A DNA stretch of 64,000 nucleotides, taken from NCBI RefSeq assembly GCF_001949145.1, contig NW_019091662.1, positions 73,177-137,176 of the forward strand, in the 5' to 3' direction. The translations under genes were made by a program, and so were the position numbers. Source of the stretch: Acanthaster planci (lineage: Eukaryota; Echinodermata; Asteroidea; Valvatida; Acanthasteridae). Shown one piece after another: positions 11,601-26,600 of the stretch. The stretch's first letter is position 1; each line of letters begins with the position of its first letter. Below the pieces are notes generated by a model. The model was not told where the DNA came from. It saw only the letters and a program-made list of their open reading frames with translations, and searched no databases.

Positions 11601-14600
11601 TTATTTGAAGAGCGCCCTCACTTGCCAATGTAGGATTATTCACAATGCTAGTGAAATGCTTGTGTGTCAACTTTTAACACACTTTGTATTCTTTGAAAGT
11701 GAAATTGACACTGAAAACATACCCACTCCAGGAAAAGATGATATAAGCTGCAAAAAGAATCAAATTATACACATGACTGGAAAGCCCAAATTGTAAACTT
11801 TCATTTGGTATATGATAGAGCTCCGTAGCCTTTCCCGTGTCGGAGTTATGACACATTTGCATATTAATTAGTTCCACGCAATTGAAATTGCAAAACCTAG
11901 AAAACAGGCTTCGAGTTATCTGGCTCTGATGTGGGTTGTTGGCATTTAAATCTTACTTAACAACCAACATGTTCTTGTGTTACAACCACCTTCAAAATTC
12001 ACACAAGGACTAAGGAATTAGTATTTGCAATGATTTTGTCGGGAAAAAAGAAATTTTCAAATCCAACTTTGAGCGGGTCATTGCTCGTAAATGCATGGTG
12101 CGACTTACATCACCTTTCTGGAGCGGGTCACATACATGTATGTAATGCTACACTTGTACATGAAGGAACATCCCACATGAAATAGGTTTTAGAAACAAGG
12201 GTTTCATTAATCTCTACTGTAACTTGTGACCTGTGTGTACACATAGAACTCGCATTTTTGTGATTCGCATTGTATGATGGCAAATGCATTAACTTATACT
12301 TGATCTTGGAAAGAAAATAATAAAAATAGGTGACAGTCAGGAATTTGTAAATATTAAACAGTTACACATACGTAATTACTGATTATCAAATTAATTCAAA
12401 TCAACAATTTAAACTTAAAACATGGAACAGTAATCGGTATCATTTAATTTTGAACTGGGTGTTATGGTGGACATCTCTTGCCTGTTAACAATCATGGAAC
12501 AGCCCCTGAGTCATTCACTCTTCAAGATAAGATTTTGGAATGTTCACCTTCACCAAGACAAGAATCCATCCACTAATAATGAGCCTTCATAATCCAAAAT
12601 ACATGTATATTATTTACATGTATTAGTGGAGGTTTTCAGTAGGAGGCAAAAGGTTATGTTAAATTACATGTAGTTAATTGAAGGTGGTATTTCATGAGCT
12701 TTGCTATACATGTAGGGGTAAGTTCCATTTTTGACTGTCTGTGATGTCCTCAATCCATCTTTTGTTTCCAGCTGTCACTTACACATATCCAGAACCTTTC
12801 AACTCCCCTCCCTCATTAATTGTCCCTTACCCTCCATTGATTTTTAAGTTCCTCCCCTGCACAGAGGTGTCAGTTTTTCCAGCTTCTTTGTGACAGGTGT
12901 GAGCCTAGATCCCATTTAAGAGGAATTACATCGCTCAAGGTTGTGCCTTTGTGGGTTTTGCAGTTGTGACACATCAGGGACAAAATGCCAATATCTGGTA
13001 TTGTGCTATGAATCAGAGACTGATGCTGGCTGTTGAGGTTTGTATTGGTCTTTGAATGTGGATGGATGAAAAAGTCTCTTTTTCCTCAGAAAGGGTTTGT
13101 TTACTAACCTGTGTTTTGAAACTAGTTCTGAAAATCCTTCTATTCCCTGCTAATGTGGAAAACATTCCATAACAATGCTGTGTTAAAGTAAGTTGAGATC
13201 AAACATGCTACACAGCAGAAAAGGTTGTCTGCCCAAGAAAAAGTAGTGTCTGTTACATGTACAAGTTAATGTACATTCAGCATCTCTTTCTCTTGAGAAA
13301 AACCAATCACTAAGCAGCAGTAGGATTTGTTTCTTGAATTTGACACCCTGGGGTCATGCTTATGAGAAGAATTGGGTTTTTGTGCTTTGTACCAAACCCA
13401 GTATACTACAAGCAAGTTGAGGAATGAAAATATAAATGACTGTACCTGACAGGAATGCAACTTAGAAACATTCAAATTCATTTGTCACCCCTCTGATGAG
13501 AGGTTGTGATAGAAACATTCCACAGGTGAGAAAATCTGTATTTTGAAAACCGCATGTACCGGAACTTGTCCCTTTTTGCATGGCTGTCATTATTTTGTTC
13601 TTGGCAAGAATCTATTGTGGCCAGTTACTAAGCAACATGAAGGGATTGAGCCCCCATGGTCCAACTCATTTTCATCACTGAAAAGGTGTCATGTTTCTTT
13701 TCATAACAGTTCTATTCCCAGCCGTTTTTTATTCCAGTGGTCACCAGGGAATTTTATTGCTAATTTAAAAAGTATTTGGAATTGGGTTTTTTCATCTTGT
13801 TTTTTAAAAACATTTCAGAGAGTAATAGTCTTAACAGCCAGTCCATTAATCCCATGTTTCCAACATTTTTGGTAAGGTCTGTTGCATTGGTACATAGCAG
13901 GAGTTGTTCTTGCCGTTTGACAAAACTGTCATCTTTAAAGTTGGATTGTTTATGAAATTTATATCAAACAAAGGCTCCCTGGTTACTTCCTGTAATTGAT
14001 CATTTCATTTCCACCAGGAAAGACACCAAATGCAATTCTTTTTTGTTCATAACATGGTAAATGCCGTGAATACAATTTTGAAAAAGGATACTAGCAATGC
14101 TATGTAAATTACTTTTTCTATCATATCAGCAGGTTTTGTGAGCACGCAATTTTCAAATTATTTGTGTCAATTTTGTATTCAAACTTGACTTTTCAGTCAG
14201 GTTTTTCCCATCTCCTCTAAATTAATGTTTTGGCCAAATTAAAAAGGAATTACTGTTGGCACATGGAACATTACCGATTAAGGTTACCCAGAGTTGCATT
14301 TATAGAAACAGTTCTCTGGGAAATCTATTCCACTCTGTAATGAGGAAGTAACTTCAAAGTATTCTAAGGGCTCCAGGGAATGTGGAAGGATGTACATGTG
14401 TAATGGTCGGAAGTATTTGTTTGTTGAAAATAGGTTTTTGTCTGATTGCAATTGTCTCTCTGGGAAAATTCTAAGGAAAAAAATGACAACAACAAAACAA
14501 AAACAACAATCAACACAATGCAACTCAGCTCTGCTTAGTAAAAAGGAAATGGAACAACTGTTTGCATGTGTGCTGTTATACAACATGTACATTACATCAC

Positions 14601-17600
14601 AGTCTAATGCTGGGATGATTTGACTCTCCACCCCTGCTGAAGTTGCCAGCAAAGGTGTTCAAGCCGTAAATGGTGAAATACATGTACAGTACATGTACCA
14701 CAAACGATGCAAATTCCACAGCTCTGATCATCCAAACTTTCCTTTAAGTTTTTAGCTTCATGACTGACTTTGAAGTTGTACCTGTACTTTTGAAACCTGG
14801 CCATCGAGGAGGTGCCAAGGGGACAAATACCTGGGATATGCCAGTACCCATCCCCAATTCCAGATTCTCTCGGGAACCCAGATGAACTGGACTTGTGTGG
14901 TTTCCCCAAATAATAGTCTCAAGAATTCACCTTGCATCAGAACCCAGCCACTTCCCTGTGGGGGATTTGAGCTAATATCCTGTATTCAAAAAAGCTTTTG
15001 TTTGTATTTATTCAAAAAGAAGTAGCAGCATGTATATATGAGACCTGCTTAAAGTCAGATTTTTTTAAATTTGAGCTTTTGGTGTTTTTGAAATTTGAAA
15101 TAAAACAGCTTTCTAATGATGAATAATTCATCGGGGTACGACCCCAACGTCTCTCATTTGAGCCTTGGAAATGTGTTAAGTCTGCATACGTTTTACAGAA
15201 TAGTTTCCTAGAAAAGAGGCTTCAAAGATGTGTATTAAGAAATCACACAGAATAATGCACATTGAACAACATTTCCCAAAAACATGTGCTAAAAATAAAT
15301 AAAGCAGGCCGTACTGTAAGCTTTCAGACGATACCAAAATTGTGTGTGTTGGTGTGGGTGAACGGGGTGAAAGTGCCAATCTAATACTTTTTTTTTTCAT
15401 TGTCTGTGTTTGTGTTTCAAGATTTCTGAAGATAATGAGAATGGTCACCACGATAAAAATGGGCCGAAAGTATACTTTTCTAATTGCAGAATTGTCTCAA
15501 AACTATAGAATGGGTAAAAAGTGATGTGTAGATTCAAAAAAATCATAAAAAGCAAAAATTCACCAACCCTTCGATTTTGACTTTGGTCCCCCGTAGAGCG
15601 AAACGGTACTGTGTGACTTTACACTCATTTTGGTCACATACATGTGCATGTATGTACATGTACAGGTACATATCGGTACATGTACATGTATGTAGTATAC
15701 TACCAATTCGGTAAGTGTGGTGAGCAGTATTTTTTCCAGCCTTGGTCTAGTTCTGTCATGTGCATGTATGTGCTTTCCATGACAGCATTTTCTCTAGAGT
15801 TTTGCCAAGACCAGCTTGAGAAAATGAATTCTCTGAGGTTGTGATTCAGTAGTAACAGTTTATTTCAGAATATCAAATTGGCCAAGTTCCTTTTGTGAAC
15901 ACTGTTACCTCTTCTACTGTTACACAGTACACACATGTACATGTACATGGAGGTTGTTGATCGCTAAATAAAAATATACTTTTCCCAGCGTTTAAAATTT
16001 TCTGTGCTTTTCTAAAGAACAAAAGGCAGGCTGCTTTAATGTCTTTCCGGAAAGATATTGCTACTGTTATAAGTTTCTCTGCTTCAATTGTCAACCCAAG
16101 GCTTGCTCATTGGAAGCATTTCTGATGAAGGGATGCTCAGTGGCTTATTGTCATGTACTTGAACAATAAATCTCCAAAGGAAAGGAAACTTGGAATCAGA
16201 CAAAATCAGAAATTCCAACTATTTCTGTGCACAAATGAAATCAATTAAACATTGAGCTGAAGTTTTTTTTTCGTTGAATGACTTCACAGACTTTTTGCTC
16301 ATGAATGAGGAAAATTGTATCAATCAGAATAAAAACCAAAAAGGCACCAAGACACCTTTTGAAAGAACAAAACAAAAATTGAAAACAAGGTTGTTTGAAA
16401 CACAAAGGTGCATTTTCGACGATTGCATTAAAAATTGCATTGCATAGACCCTTGTGCATTGCATGGATACCATGATGGGCCTAATTCTCTGAATGTTGAG
16501 GTAAGAGATACCAGGTGTTCAGCCTTAGTTTACATGGGACATATTGATCTTTCCAAGAAGCCTGAATGCACAAGGGGGATATGAGACAGCGGTAACATTC
16601 CCTGGTATTGTGTAGATAAACAAAAGGTACAGATGCAGGAAAGATAATTCAGGATCATTGTTGTGAGTAAATTATGCAGATTCAGGCCTTTGAATTCAAT
16701 TACAAAAGAGCTGTGTTTGGCTTTCATAGACCGAATTGCATGCATTTGTAATTCTTATGACTTTGTCAGAAAACAACTTCTTAACAACTTGGAGTGCACC
16801 GACTTTACTTTGGGCTCTCCCAAAAGTCTCTGGTTTCTGGTCAACGTGCGCGTCACTGTAGACCTGCGTGTCGGCAATATAAAAAGTTTTTTATTTGATG
16901 TACATGTAATACGATGTCCAAAAGCTGCCAAACTTGCTTGATTAACTGGAATCCTGCTACTTCGTAATTTAACGTGTTTTAGATGGGGTAAGGTTGAATA
17001 ATATGTACAGTAAAAGAGTTGCTCTAGGCCCGCGTACATTTAGTCTGGCACTCTTTTTCATACACTTGTACATATACAGTACATGTAGATGATGCACATT
17101 TGAATGTGTTCATAGGCCAACACAAACACTTGGTTTTGAAATGTGTGTGTAAGCTACATGTAACTTGTCACAGTGCAGATTTCACCTGCTGGTCAACAAT
17201 GCATTATTATTCGTTCAACCATGACATTGGGCACGTGATCAAGGTTTCATTGGAAAGATGACATTCAGGCCTTTCTGGAGATATACTGGGTGTAATGCTT
17301 AATCAAGAAATCTGCATTTTTCCTATAAATCATGGTTGTATATTTGAGTTTCCTTTACTTTGGTACACCCTGTATTGTTCTTTTGGAGCACAGACAAATG
17401 GATCATTTGTCATGTTTGTGACAAAACGTAATATAAAAATGGAAATCAGTATTCAAATTGTGATTCTGACTCTCCAGTTAACACTATTCAGAGTGGTTTG
17501 GAATTCTCTGTTTTGAAGAGAACCACTGCTGATCATGGCAGTCTTGATCTGCCTACTGTCACTGATGTGGTTTGTAACATGACTTTTGTAATGCACTGGT

Positions 17601-20600
17601 AAGGTTTTCCATTTGTACAAGCACTTTTTAACATAAGTCCACTCGTACCAATAGCTCACCATGACTGGGTACATACCCGTACATGTAATTCAGATGCACT
17701 GTATTTTGAGTTGTACCGGTATATCTACATGTACATATACTGTAGATTACAAATTCAAAATTCTTTCGAAGGTATTACTGAGATAGAGGATGGTAAAGGG
17801 TGAAAAGCACTGCACAGAACTGCCATGTTGTTCAGCGTGTGCGAGGAAAAACTGGGATTAGAGATATTAGTCACAGTGAATAAGAGACCTGTGCATTTGA
17901 CATCTTCCAAGGCCTTTCTTGCTCATTCTAAATATAACATAGGACAGTTTTCACCAAACCCTGAAGGCACGTCTTAATTACAACAAGTTATTTGATGCCT
18001 CTATATTGATCACCCCCCCATCCAGTGCTATGATCCCTTTTGTTGCCCCAATCCCCTCTAATACCCCCCCTTGTTTCCGCCTGGGTGAGGAGTAATCACT
18101 CGGTCAGTGAACCGTTTGTTGCTCAAATCCCCTCTCACTGGTATTAATGATTTCTGTCCTTTTACAACAAATGCAGGCCATGGTGTCAGGTGACTGCCAC
18201 CAGCTAAATATTTAATGAGGTGGCTTTTGTCACGAGACCCGTCTGGCCATCAGTGTTTTTTCAGCGTGATTCACTGTTGCCGTGTTGCAGTTAGTAATCC
18301 AATAATTACTCACAACATATTATTTTTGGGTGACCTTGGGTGGGGAACTTGTTTGGTGGGGGATTTGCAAAGTGCCTGAGGCTAGTGAAGTTGGTAGATT
18401 GCGTTAGCTTGCTTAACTTATGTTCTTTTCTTTGGCTCAAATTTTGTGGGAATTGATTATGCAGATATAGTAGGGGGATGCATTGGTCCTTTTCTTCCCA
18501 AGGATTCGGTCTTCAAATATTTTTTCCGTGACTTTTTGGACTGTATCAGTTTTATTTGTATTATCTCTGAGTGCCCAAACATGAATGGAGAATGGTGTTG
18601 GGAATCAAGTATAGCACCAAGACGGTCGTTTTTATGTTTCAGTACATCATATACAAAACTTCACATTTGCATTTTCAACTCTTCAAAAACTTTGTGTGTC
18701 AGCAAACTAATAAAAAGTAAGAAAAAGCAGTGCTTGGTGGTACAGTACATGTAAATCAGGAAATTACTGAAGTTACTTTAATACTTTTACTTTAAGTCCT
18801 TAAGAATTTGTAACCAATGTGTTTTCCCGTTTTGCCTGGTATTTTTTGCTTTGATGAAAATTGTGTGCACTCTGCAAGATTAGCTTTAACAGCTGAATTC
18901 TGGTCCAAAGTATTTCCATTGTAAAAAAAATACAATCATACATGTATCAAAAAGTGCAAAAGACAGGAGTAGTTTAATAGATCCCAACAAACAACTTGAG
19001 GAACACCAAATCATATTGCAGTAATGCGTGCTCCATCAGTCATATATACAAGCATCTTCTTACACACAATACATGCACCAGTACATGTACATATCTAACG
19101 ATAAGCAGTGTTGATTAAGAAATTAAGATTGTGTTCAGAAGTGTTTGTTTATTCCTAAGGTTATCTGGCACAAAGCTCATATTTGGGTCAAGAACAGGGT
19201 TGTAGACATAACATGAAAACCTTGGGGGTTTTTTGCAAGACATACATGTACATGTACACTGTAGATATCCATGAGTAGTTGTATTCAGCGTTATACACAT
19301 TCACTGAATACAACTTTACATGTCTGTTCTGGATAAATTGCTTTGAAAGACATGAGGAGACTTGTTACATGTACCGGTAAGTGGAAACTTCCTCATAAGT
19401 AATAGTATTTATTTAAAAGACACAACTAACTGAAATAAAACAAACGTAACAGGAATGTAAACAGTGTTGTAACATGTAAAACAAAAGAGGAAGTTGTTAT
19501 TAAGTATGTTTTAGATCTGTACACCACTGTAAATTCCTTTGCCAAAACTACAGCCTTTTCTTACACAACAACTTACCCTTGAACTTTGCTGTGTTTTTTT
19601 CGCCCAGCAATGTTATTTTCAGTCCATCTGACCTTTCCCCAAATTCCACAGATGTGTGGACAGTGTTTAAAACAAGCTACCCCTGGAAAAAGATTGACCG
19701 AAAGAAATATCCATGACATAATTAGATTTATAAATAATCTCCTTAATCCTTTGACAGGCTACAGACCAGCTCTCCTTCTTGTAAAATGCCAATGCTAATT
19801 GCAGGGCATTCGTTGGTAAGGGGCCGCTGTTAGAAACAGACCCAGGGAAAATTCCAAAAGAGTTGACCACAATAGGGAAGAGTTGCTGTGTACAGCTCTT
19901 AGGCAGTTCCCCCCTCCCCTTCCTGACACACTCACACACAAACACACCCAGGAGAGCTTATCCCTTTGGTTCATACCATGCTTGACTAAGTCTTGCGTTG
20001 GCGTTGGGGTTCAAAATCAATAGCCTATTACTGTGGCAGGGGCCCCACACCAAGTCCTCACATTGGGGCTGTTGTCAGTCAGGTTCATCAGAAATGTGAA
20101 GGACAGACTGGTGTCTGTCTCCCCTCTGGGATTGCACAGCACTCATGGTCCTCTGCACACACAGGCATACCTACCGGTACCTGCACACTGCTATGAGGTA
20201 TTTTGGAGTACATGTAGCTGCACGTTAATTCCCAACTAAGGCAGGGAGGTGTTTTGGACAGCTAGTGAACCGGGACGAGAAGTTGTTCGGCAGGGTTCAG
20301 TCATGTCGGGGCGGCCAGTGATAGTGTTGGAGTCTATGGGCCCTGAAAGAGCCAGAGTAAGTACATGTACATGTGCAGCATGGAAAAGTTTTCTTATTAT
20401 TTGTAGCCCCTGCACATGTACATTTACATAACATGTACAATGTACAGTGCATTTATGGTTACAGTACTTCTCACAGTCACAGCCTTGAACATGCTTTCTC
20501 CTTTTTATAACATTAATCATTGCATTCACCATGTACGGTAACAATTATCCAAGTTTTTATTACATGTATGTACATTAAACTATTTTGAACAATGTGCCAA

Positions 20601-23600
20601 TTGTAAGTCTTTAGTTTTGCATGCAACTCTAGTCTTCTGCTTCTCCAGTAAAACATACCAGTAGTTAATGTTTGAACATAGTTTGGTATCATTGGATTTG
20701 ATTTGTAAATGGGGAGAACCTCGGAAGTGTTGCAGACTTGAAAAATATCGGGGCGTTGGCAGTAGGAAATCATTTTATATACAATGTATCATGTGTCCAG
20801 GGTAAAGGTGCAGGTGATACCTGTGCTTCTTTAAGCTTCACATAAATGTTGAAAATTCAAAGCTGATTTATTATGGTGTTATCATTTGCAGATGTAATTG
20901 GATACAGGTATTTGCCTTGCACATGTTAATTTGTATTGCACTTTATTTTGTGTCCTGTCATCTGATTGGTGGATCGTAATTTTGTTTTTGAGTGCAAACT
21001 GCGAAATAATCCCTTGATTCTGGGTACCAGTACCATGCATTGAAGTAGTTGATGTTTTACCCATAATGCATGAATGACCAGCCTAAGCTCGGGCCATAAT
21101 TCAGTTTGCCAGAATAGTGCATGGTACATGTACCCTTAATCACACAATTCGCTTTTAAGCTTGTGCAGAAAGGGGCCCTGTTTTTCTTTTCTTTTACCTC
21201 ATGATGTGCTTGGGATTGTTAGGATTAAAGCAATTTTTTAAAGCCTAGCTTGTACCAAAAAGTCTGCTCAGATTAGAAAGTACAGGTAATAGAGCTATAC
21301 TGATTAAAAGGATTTCTGAAAAAAAAATCTCAAGAATTTAAGAGTAAATGAATTGGGGTTCCTACCATTTCCTTACCATTACTTGCATACAAACATTTAT
21401 GTTTTTGTACAATTGCAAGAGAATTCCTCCACATACTAGACGATTAAATCTTAATTTATGGGGCACTTTTCATGAAACCTTTGAAAATTGTTTAGAGTTT
21501 GAAGCTCAAAAGTTTGCCATAACATTTTGTTCTACCCGAGGTGAATATGGATAAGGAATTAATGGAATTGAAAACCTGTTGTGGAGAGTCTTACACCTAT
21601 CAGTACATGAATTTGCTCTTGAGAAAGGTTTAATGTCCTAGCAAATATTTTTTTAAATTTTACTGGGTTGTTTATGTATATTTTTGTGAGCTGAATCTGT
21701 ATACACATGCATGACCATGACCAACTGACCAAAGACTAACTTGGCCAAGCTGTACAAATAGCCAAGCTCTACATGTACGCACCATGTACATGTTCAGTTT
21801 ATACATGTACATGTATGTATACATCTCTACATGTACATTGCAGTTGAAGAATGTATTCAGGCATGGTTGAGTTTGTGTGCCCTTTTTTGTTCATGTACAG
21901 TGTAATGTGGGTGTGAAACGTCTGGTGAGTATTGTTGGAAAGGAAATGTCACTATGCAGTTGTGGAGTTGCCAAGTCAGACAATTTTGTGAGGTTCTCCC
22001 CCCCCCCACCTTCCCCTCTGCAAACAATCAACATTGGTGATTGTAAATACAGGTGGGCTGCCCTGCAGTGGTTCTGGCACCTTTCTACATGTACATGTCT
22101 GGAAAATCTATTTACTGACGGGCCCTCTAAATAGGAAAACACCTGATTGTAAAGAAAGACGCATGTTTCAGATCAGGCAGAGAGCGCCATCAGTTGATGC
22201 CAAGAGATCTATGATTAAGCATGTACCATATGTGCACATGTATTATTGTAAAGTGCATGTCATTGTGCCAGCTTGATAGCTCCTCTATCTATGCTCATGA
22301 CCTCAAAATCAATGTATGGCACCAAACAGTTTGCTGTGTATTCCTTAAAGTTGTTTCACTCTCCCGTCTTAATTTCTGCAAAAATGAAACAAAAACGAGC
22401 AAAGAATACCCCTCCAAAAAGTGTGTGACATGAATATTCTCTTTTGGGGTTGGGGATCTTTCTTGTCACCAACTGACAATCAAAAATATTTATTGACTCA
22501 GCAAAAACATATTTTGTCTGGTAATTTCTTACCGATACATGCACATGTAATAAGTGTGTTGTTGAATCATTTCATAAAGAAACTCTCATCTGAATTTTTG
22601 GGCATGTTGGCCAATTTCAAAAAAGGAAAAACAGTACCGAGATACTTGTTAAATGCCAATTTTACCGGCAGAGTTGGAACAAAGTTGTCAATATTAATGT
22701 CTGATATTACAAATGTATGCAAAAACAAAAGGGCCAGCCTACATGTACATCATGTATGTAATTACCATACCCGTTAAAGCGTGTGGATGGAATATTTCAT
22801 TCTGTTTGGAAGGGGTGATCAGGTTCTCAAGTGAGTAGGTGAGTGGAATAGACTACTAGTAGATGTTCCCATATGGTAACATGGGACATTTTTAAGACAG
22901 CATTCCAAGTTTGATTAAATGTGTTTTTAGATATTTAGACAGGTACATGTACATGAAGTGTTCCTGGACTTTGTGAATTTTGATGTATTGCCTAATCTGT
23001 TGTTTTGATTCAGGCACTGTCTGGACACAGAGGCGGACATGTTTGGCTTAGATAAAGACTTTGCTCATCACAATAGGGAATATCAGTTACATAGAAGGCC
23101 CACTGAAATAACAGCCATGCTAACAGAAAAATGTAATGTAAATATTTTGTCAAGTAACTTCTTACTGATAAGTGTGTTTTAGAATCGGTTTTTAACTAAG
23201 CCAAATTTAATTTATGTCTTGTTTGCCTTTGTCATGCATACTTACTCTTTGAAAAGTTCAGATGTTTGTCGGAGAAGTATTGCTTAAGTTTGGGGACTTG
23301 GACTTTTTGATTAACTCTGAGAAATGAACTCTTTTGAAAAAAAATAACTTTATAAATCAGGCAGAAATACTGGTACCAGTACATGTACAGTAGTTTATGC
23401 TTGTGAGATAGTACTGTACAGGTGTATTTACATTTTTTTGCACATGTTTAATCATAATTATGTACCTGTGCATGTACATGTGCCTTTTGCACATGTGGGT
23501 CCACGTACTCTAATGAACTGTACATGTAACTGTGCCTTACTATATGTTTACTTGCGGTAACTTTGCTTGAAAAATACATGTATGTGTACTTAATTGAAAA

Positions 23601-26600
23601 TGTCGTTTTCAGGATTGCATGGAGTGTTGGTACAGTGACAAACTTGGCTTTAACTGTCTTTTATGCATACATACCGGTATTAAAAGATGACTGCTTTTTG
23701 ATCACTTTTTTGCTGATGAAAGTTTTTTAAAAATTGATAGCTGGTTTTTAAAAAAAATCCAAACAGGTCAAGTCCTTGAAATCCAAGGACTTTGTAATGT
23801 ACATGTGCATTTAGAATCATTCATGCATGAGTCATACTTAGTTGAATCCCAGCCAGATAGTGAAATACCGGTACAGGTACATGTAAACCCAGTGCATTTA
23901 TGAGGAGACATGTATTGTGGTTCAGTGTGACTACCGCTACATGTCAAGTGTGTATTGTGTGTGTGTGTCACAAATGGAAACACCGTATGGTGTAACTGAA
24001 TTGACGGCTCAACCATCTGATTATGAATTCTAATGCGTGCACTTTGATATTTAACCACAATCCCCCTCAAAGTAGAGCTCTTTTTTTGTCCCCCTCGTTC
24101 GTGCTCGTCCTTTTTTTGTCTTCTTTCCTTCTCTTGGAGCATTCGCACAATGCAGTCACGACCACCGAAGCCAGCCTAGATTTGGATTGAATGATGAATA
24201 CTAATGAGCCGAGGCACCATCAAGCAGTTTGGGATTCATCCATAAAGGATTTGCTTGTACCCGCAGATGCCAAGTAGAAAAGCCATAAATGTTTCATCTA
24301 CCGTTTGGCAGACAAACCTGGGATGGTTAGTCAGGGTATTTGAACAGTTTGTAGTAAATGTCTCTAGATGGATATTAAAACAGCGGACAGGAGAAGGACA
24401 CTGCAGATATTTTAATTGGGCAGTAAGACACTTGCAGGCTGTGGGGGTTGGAAGGTGGAGAGACTGTTGGAGGCAGTGTTGACATAGCCTTCTGACGACT
24501 TCTGCTCTTGATTCTCATAATTTGTGCGACTGACAGACAGCCTGAGCTGTACGTTGTTGTTTTACTGCCGCTCAGCTTAATGGCCCCTGGACCTGTTGCT
24601 CTGTAAGGTAGTCTGTGCATTGCCCTTCAAGGAGAAATGATTCAAGCGGTGGAGCTTGCTGTTTATTGGGGTGTCACACGGTGACCCATGGATGTTGATT
24701 TTTTTCTCTCTCTCCACAATTTATGTGAGGTGTGATGCTCTCGCTTCACCACTTGTTGAACCAGCTGGTGATGAATGGACATGAACAGACGGTGATGTAA
24801 GTTAGCGATTAATGGGAAAAAATCGGTCAGAATTGTGTACTGATACCACGGCGTTGTACATTTCCAACAGTTGCAAAAGAAAGTGATGTCTGAATTAAAG
24901 CATTTTTTCTAAATGTGGAAATGAACATAAACTTGCTTTAAGGCAAAATGGTCACATTCATAGTGGCAGCAGCCAGGCTGACGTTACTCTTGTAACATAA
25001 TAAACCGGAAAGGAAAAAACAAGCTTCAACAATCTGTGATAACCTCATGGGTCAAAACATTGTTTACCTACGCAGCAGAGTGGGACTGATGAACCATATC
25101 ATCAGCCAAGATAACATGTCCTTGCTTGACAAAATTGATGTTCTGGATCACTGGAATTGTGTGCACTCCCAATCTGGATATTGACGAAAGGACAGACTTT
25201 ATGTTGCTGATGAACTTCAAGTTTGACCTGTGTAGGGCAGAATTCTTCATCGGAGAGTGAAGAGGTCCATCGGCGGTTGACCAGGCCAGCAGCAACCATA
25301 CAATACGGCATTGGACACGCAGAAAATTTCATACAGTCTCACGGTACAGGGGCATATGTTTTGATGTTGTAAGGGGACAGGAACTCTGGGAAACCCTGAA
25401 AGATGCTGCGATTGTGCTAGAGCATTTTGAGAGCAGTGCGTCTGCACATAATGAGCGGAATTTGCACAGGGCTTAGTGGACTATGACATGGAACTGTCAT
25501 TGATCTAGGTGATGCGTGTACGTGATATCGACTGGAACATATGGTATACATTGCACATTGATGTGTATGCACACACATATGCGAGAGCAGTGCACAGGCA
25601 AGTACATGCACATGCTGAGATAAAGCCAGCGATATATTTTTCTATTCTCTTTGTGGATTGGGCCTGTCTTCGGACATCATCGAGTCGAAAACTGAAGGGC
25701 GCAGAGAGGACAACTTCTCAACTCTTTTTTTTCCTTCACAGCCACTATGCGTGACATTGGATTAATGCTAACAATGGGAGGAATACAGCGCTGCAATATT
25801 TTATCAGCATCCCAGTTGGAGTATCATCTTCAAATGAGTCCCATGTCAGAAAGACATTGAGTACACGCTGGTACACTTATTCTGAAGTTTGACTTTGTTG
25901 ATGGAAAAAACATACTTGTACCTGTACAGTAGCTCCAGATTGATAAATATCCAGTATTTCCACAGAAATTGATGCTTTAGTTTCCACCACCTTCTCTGGT
26001 TGCAGATCCTTTTGTTGTGATGCAAACATCTACCGCCATTGTCTATTTCAGGATAAACATGACAGTTAGAAATTTGGATGTGCATTATGAAAATGTTTGT
26101 TGATGACTTCATCACATGAAAGTTTCCATTTTCCCCCGCCACTTGTGTGGATGTTTTCAAAGCTGCAGCTGTGTGCACTTGATGTCAGGCTCTTTTTACA
26201 GTACCCATTCAAGTCATGGCCTGTGCTGTTTGAAAAGCCAAATGAGGTGCGCTGAAAGAAAAGCAGCAAAAACGGCTGTCAACTTTCCATACCAGTGTAT
26301 ACAGGTACATGCTTCTCATCATTGACGTTTCTTGTGTTGGTTTGAATCATCAAAGTGCCGTGACCTTCTGTGGCATTTGATACCCATCAAGTGACTTATT
26401 TACATTTTCTATCGTCAACTTGAGCGCTGTCACTTTATTACTGATGCACATATGAAATTGAATCCAGTGCTTTTCTGAATTGTGCAGAAGTTGCAGATTA
26501 TTTTTATCCCAAACGGATGCTATTTTCTGAATATGCAATCAGACCAAGATGTCAAAATTTGCACATTTCAGGCTTGAAAAAAATCAAAGAGCTAAAATAT

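Larger units (their letters stand above)
2697..20302 (+). other. Intron 1, left part
   Basis: AT-rich intron from the exon 1a donor to candidate exon 1b. It holds scattered TACATGTA and TACCGGTA palindromes, a 400-bp tandem duplication (7448-8275), a telomere-motif hairpin (8476-8534), a second hairpin (9995-10071) and dispersed microsatellites. Open frames up to 122 codons occur but show no family signature, strong splice context or coding composition; I regard them as chance. Confidence 0.7.

Noticed and set aside
12696-12719. ATG plus 8 codons ending in phase 0 at GTAAGT (MSFAIHVG), a possible fifth first exon
   Set aside because: The peptide comes from a TACATGTA repeat and the local DNA is AT-rich; too likely by chance.
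14284-14909. Two overlapping minus-strand open frames of 122 and 101 codons
   Set aside because: Different frames, no domain, no splice logic joining them; considered chance.
23768-24148. 126-codon minus-strand open frame
   Set aside because: Translation of microsatellite-like GT and TACATG sequence gives low-complexity Thr/Cys/His runs, not a protein.
25068-25447. Minus-strand frames near 25.1-25.4 kb suggestive of a decayed retroelement
   Set aside because: No reverse transcriptase or other motif could be identified; left as unexplained palindrome-poor DNA.
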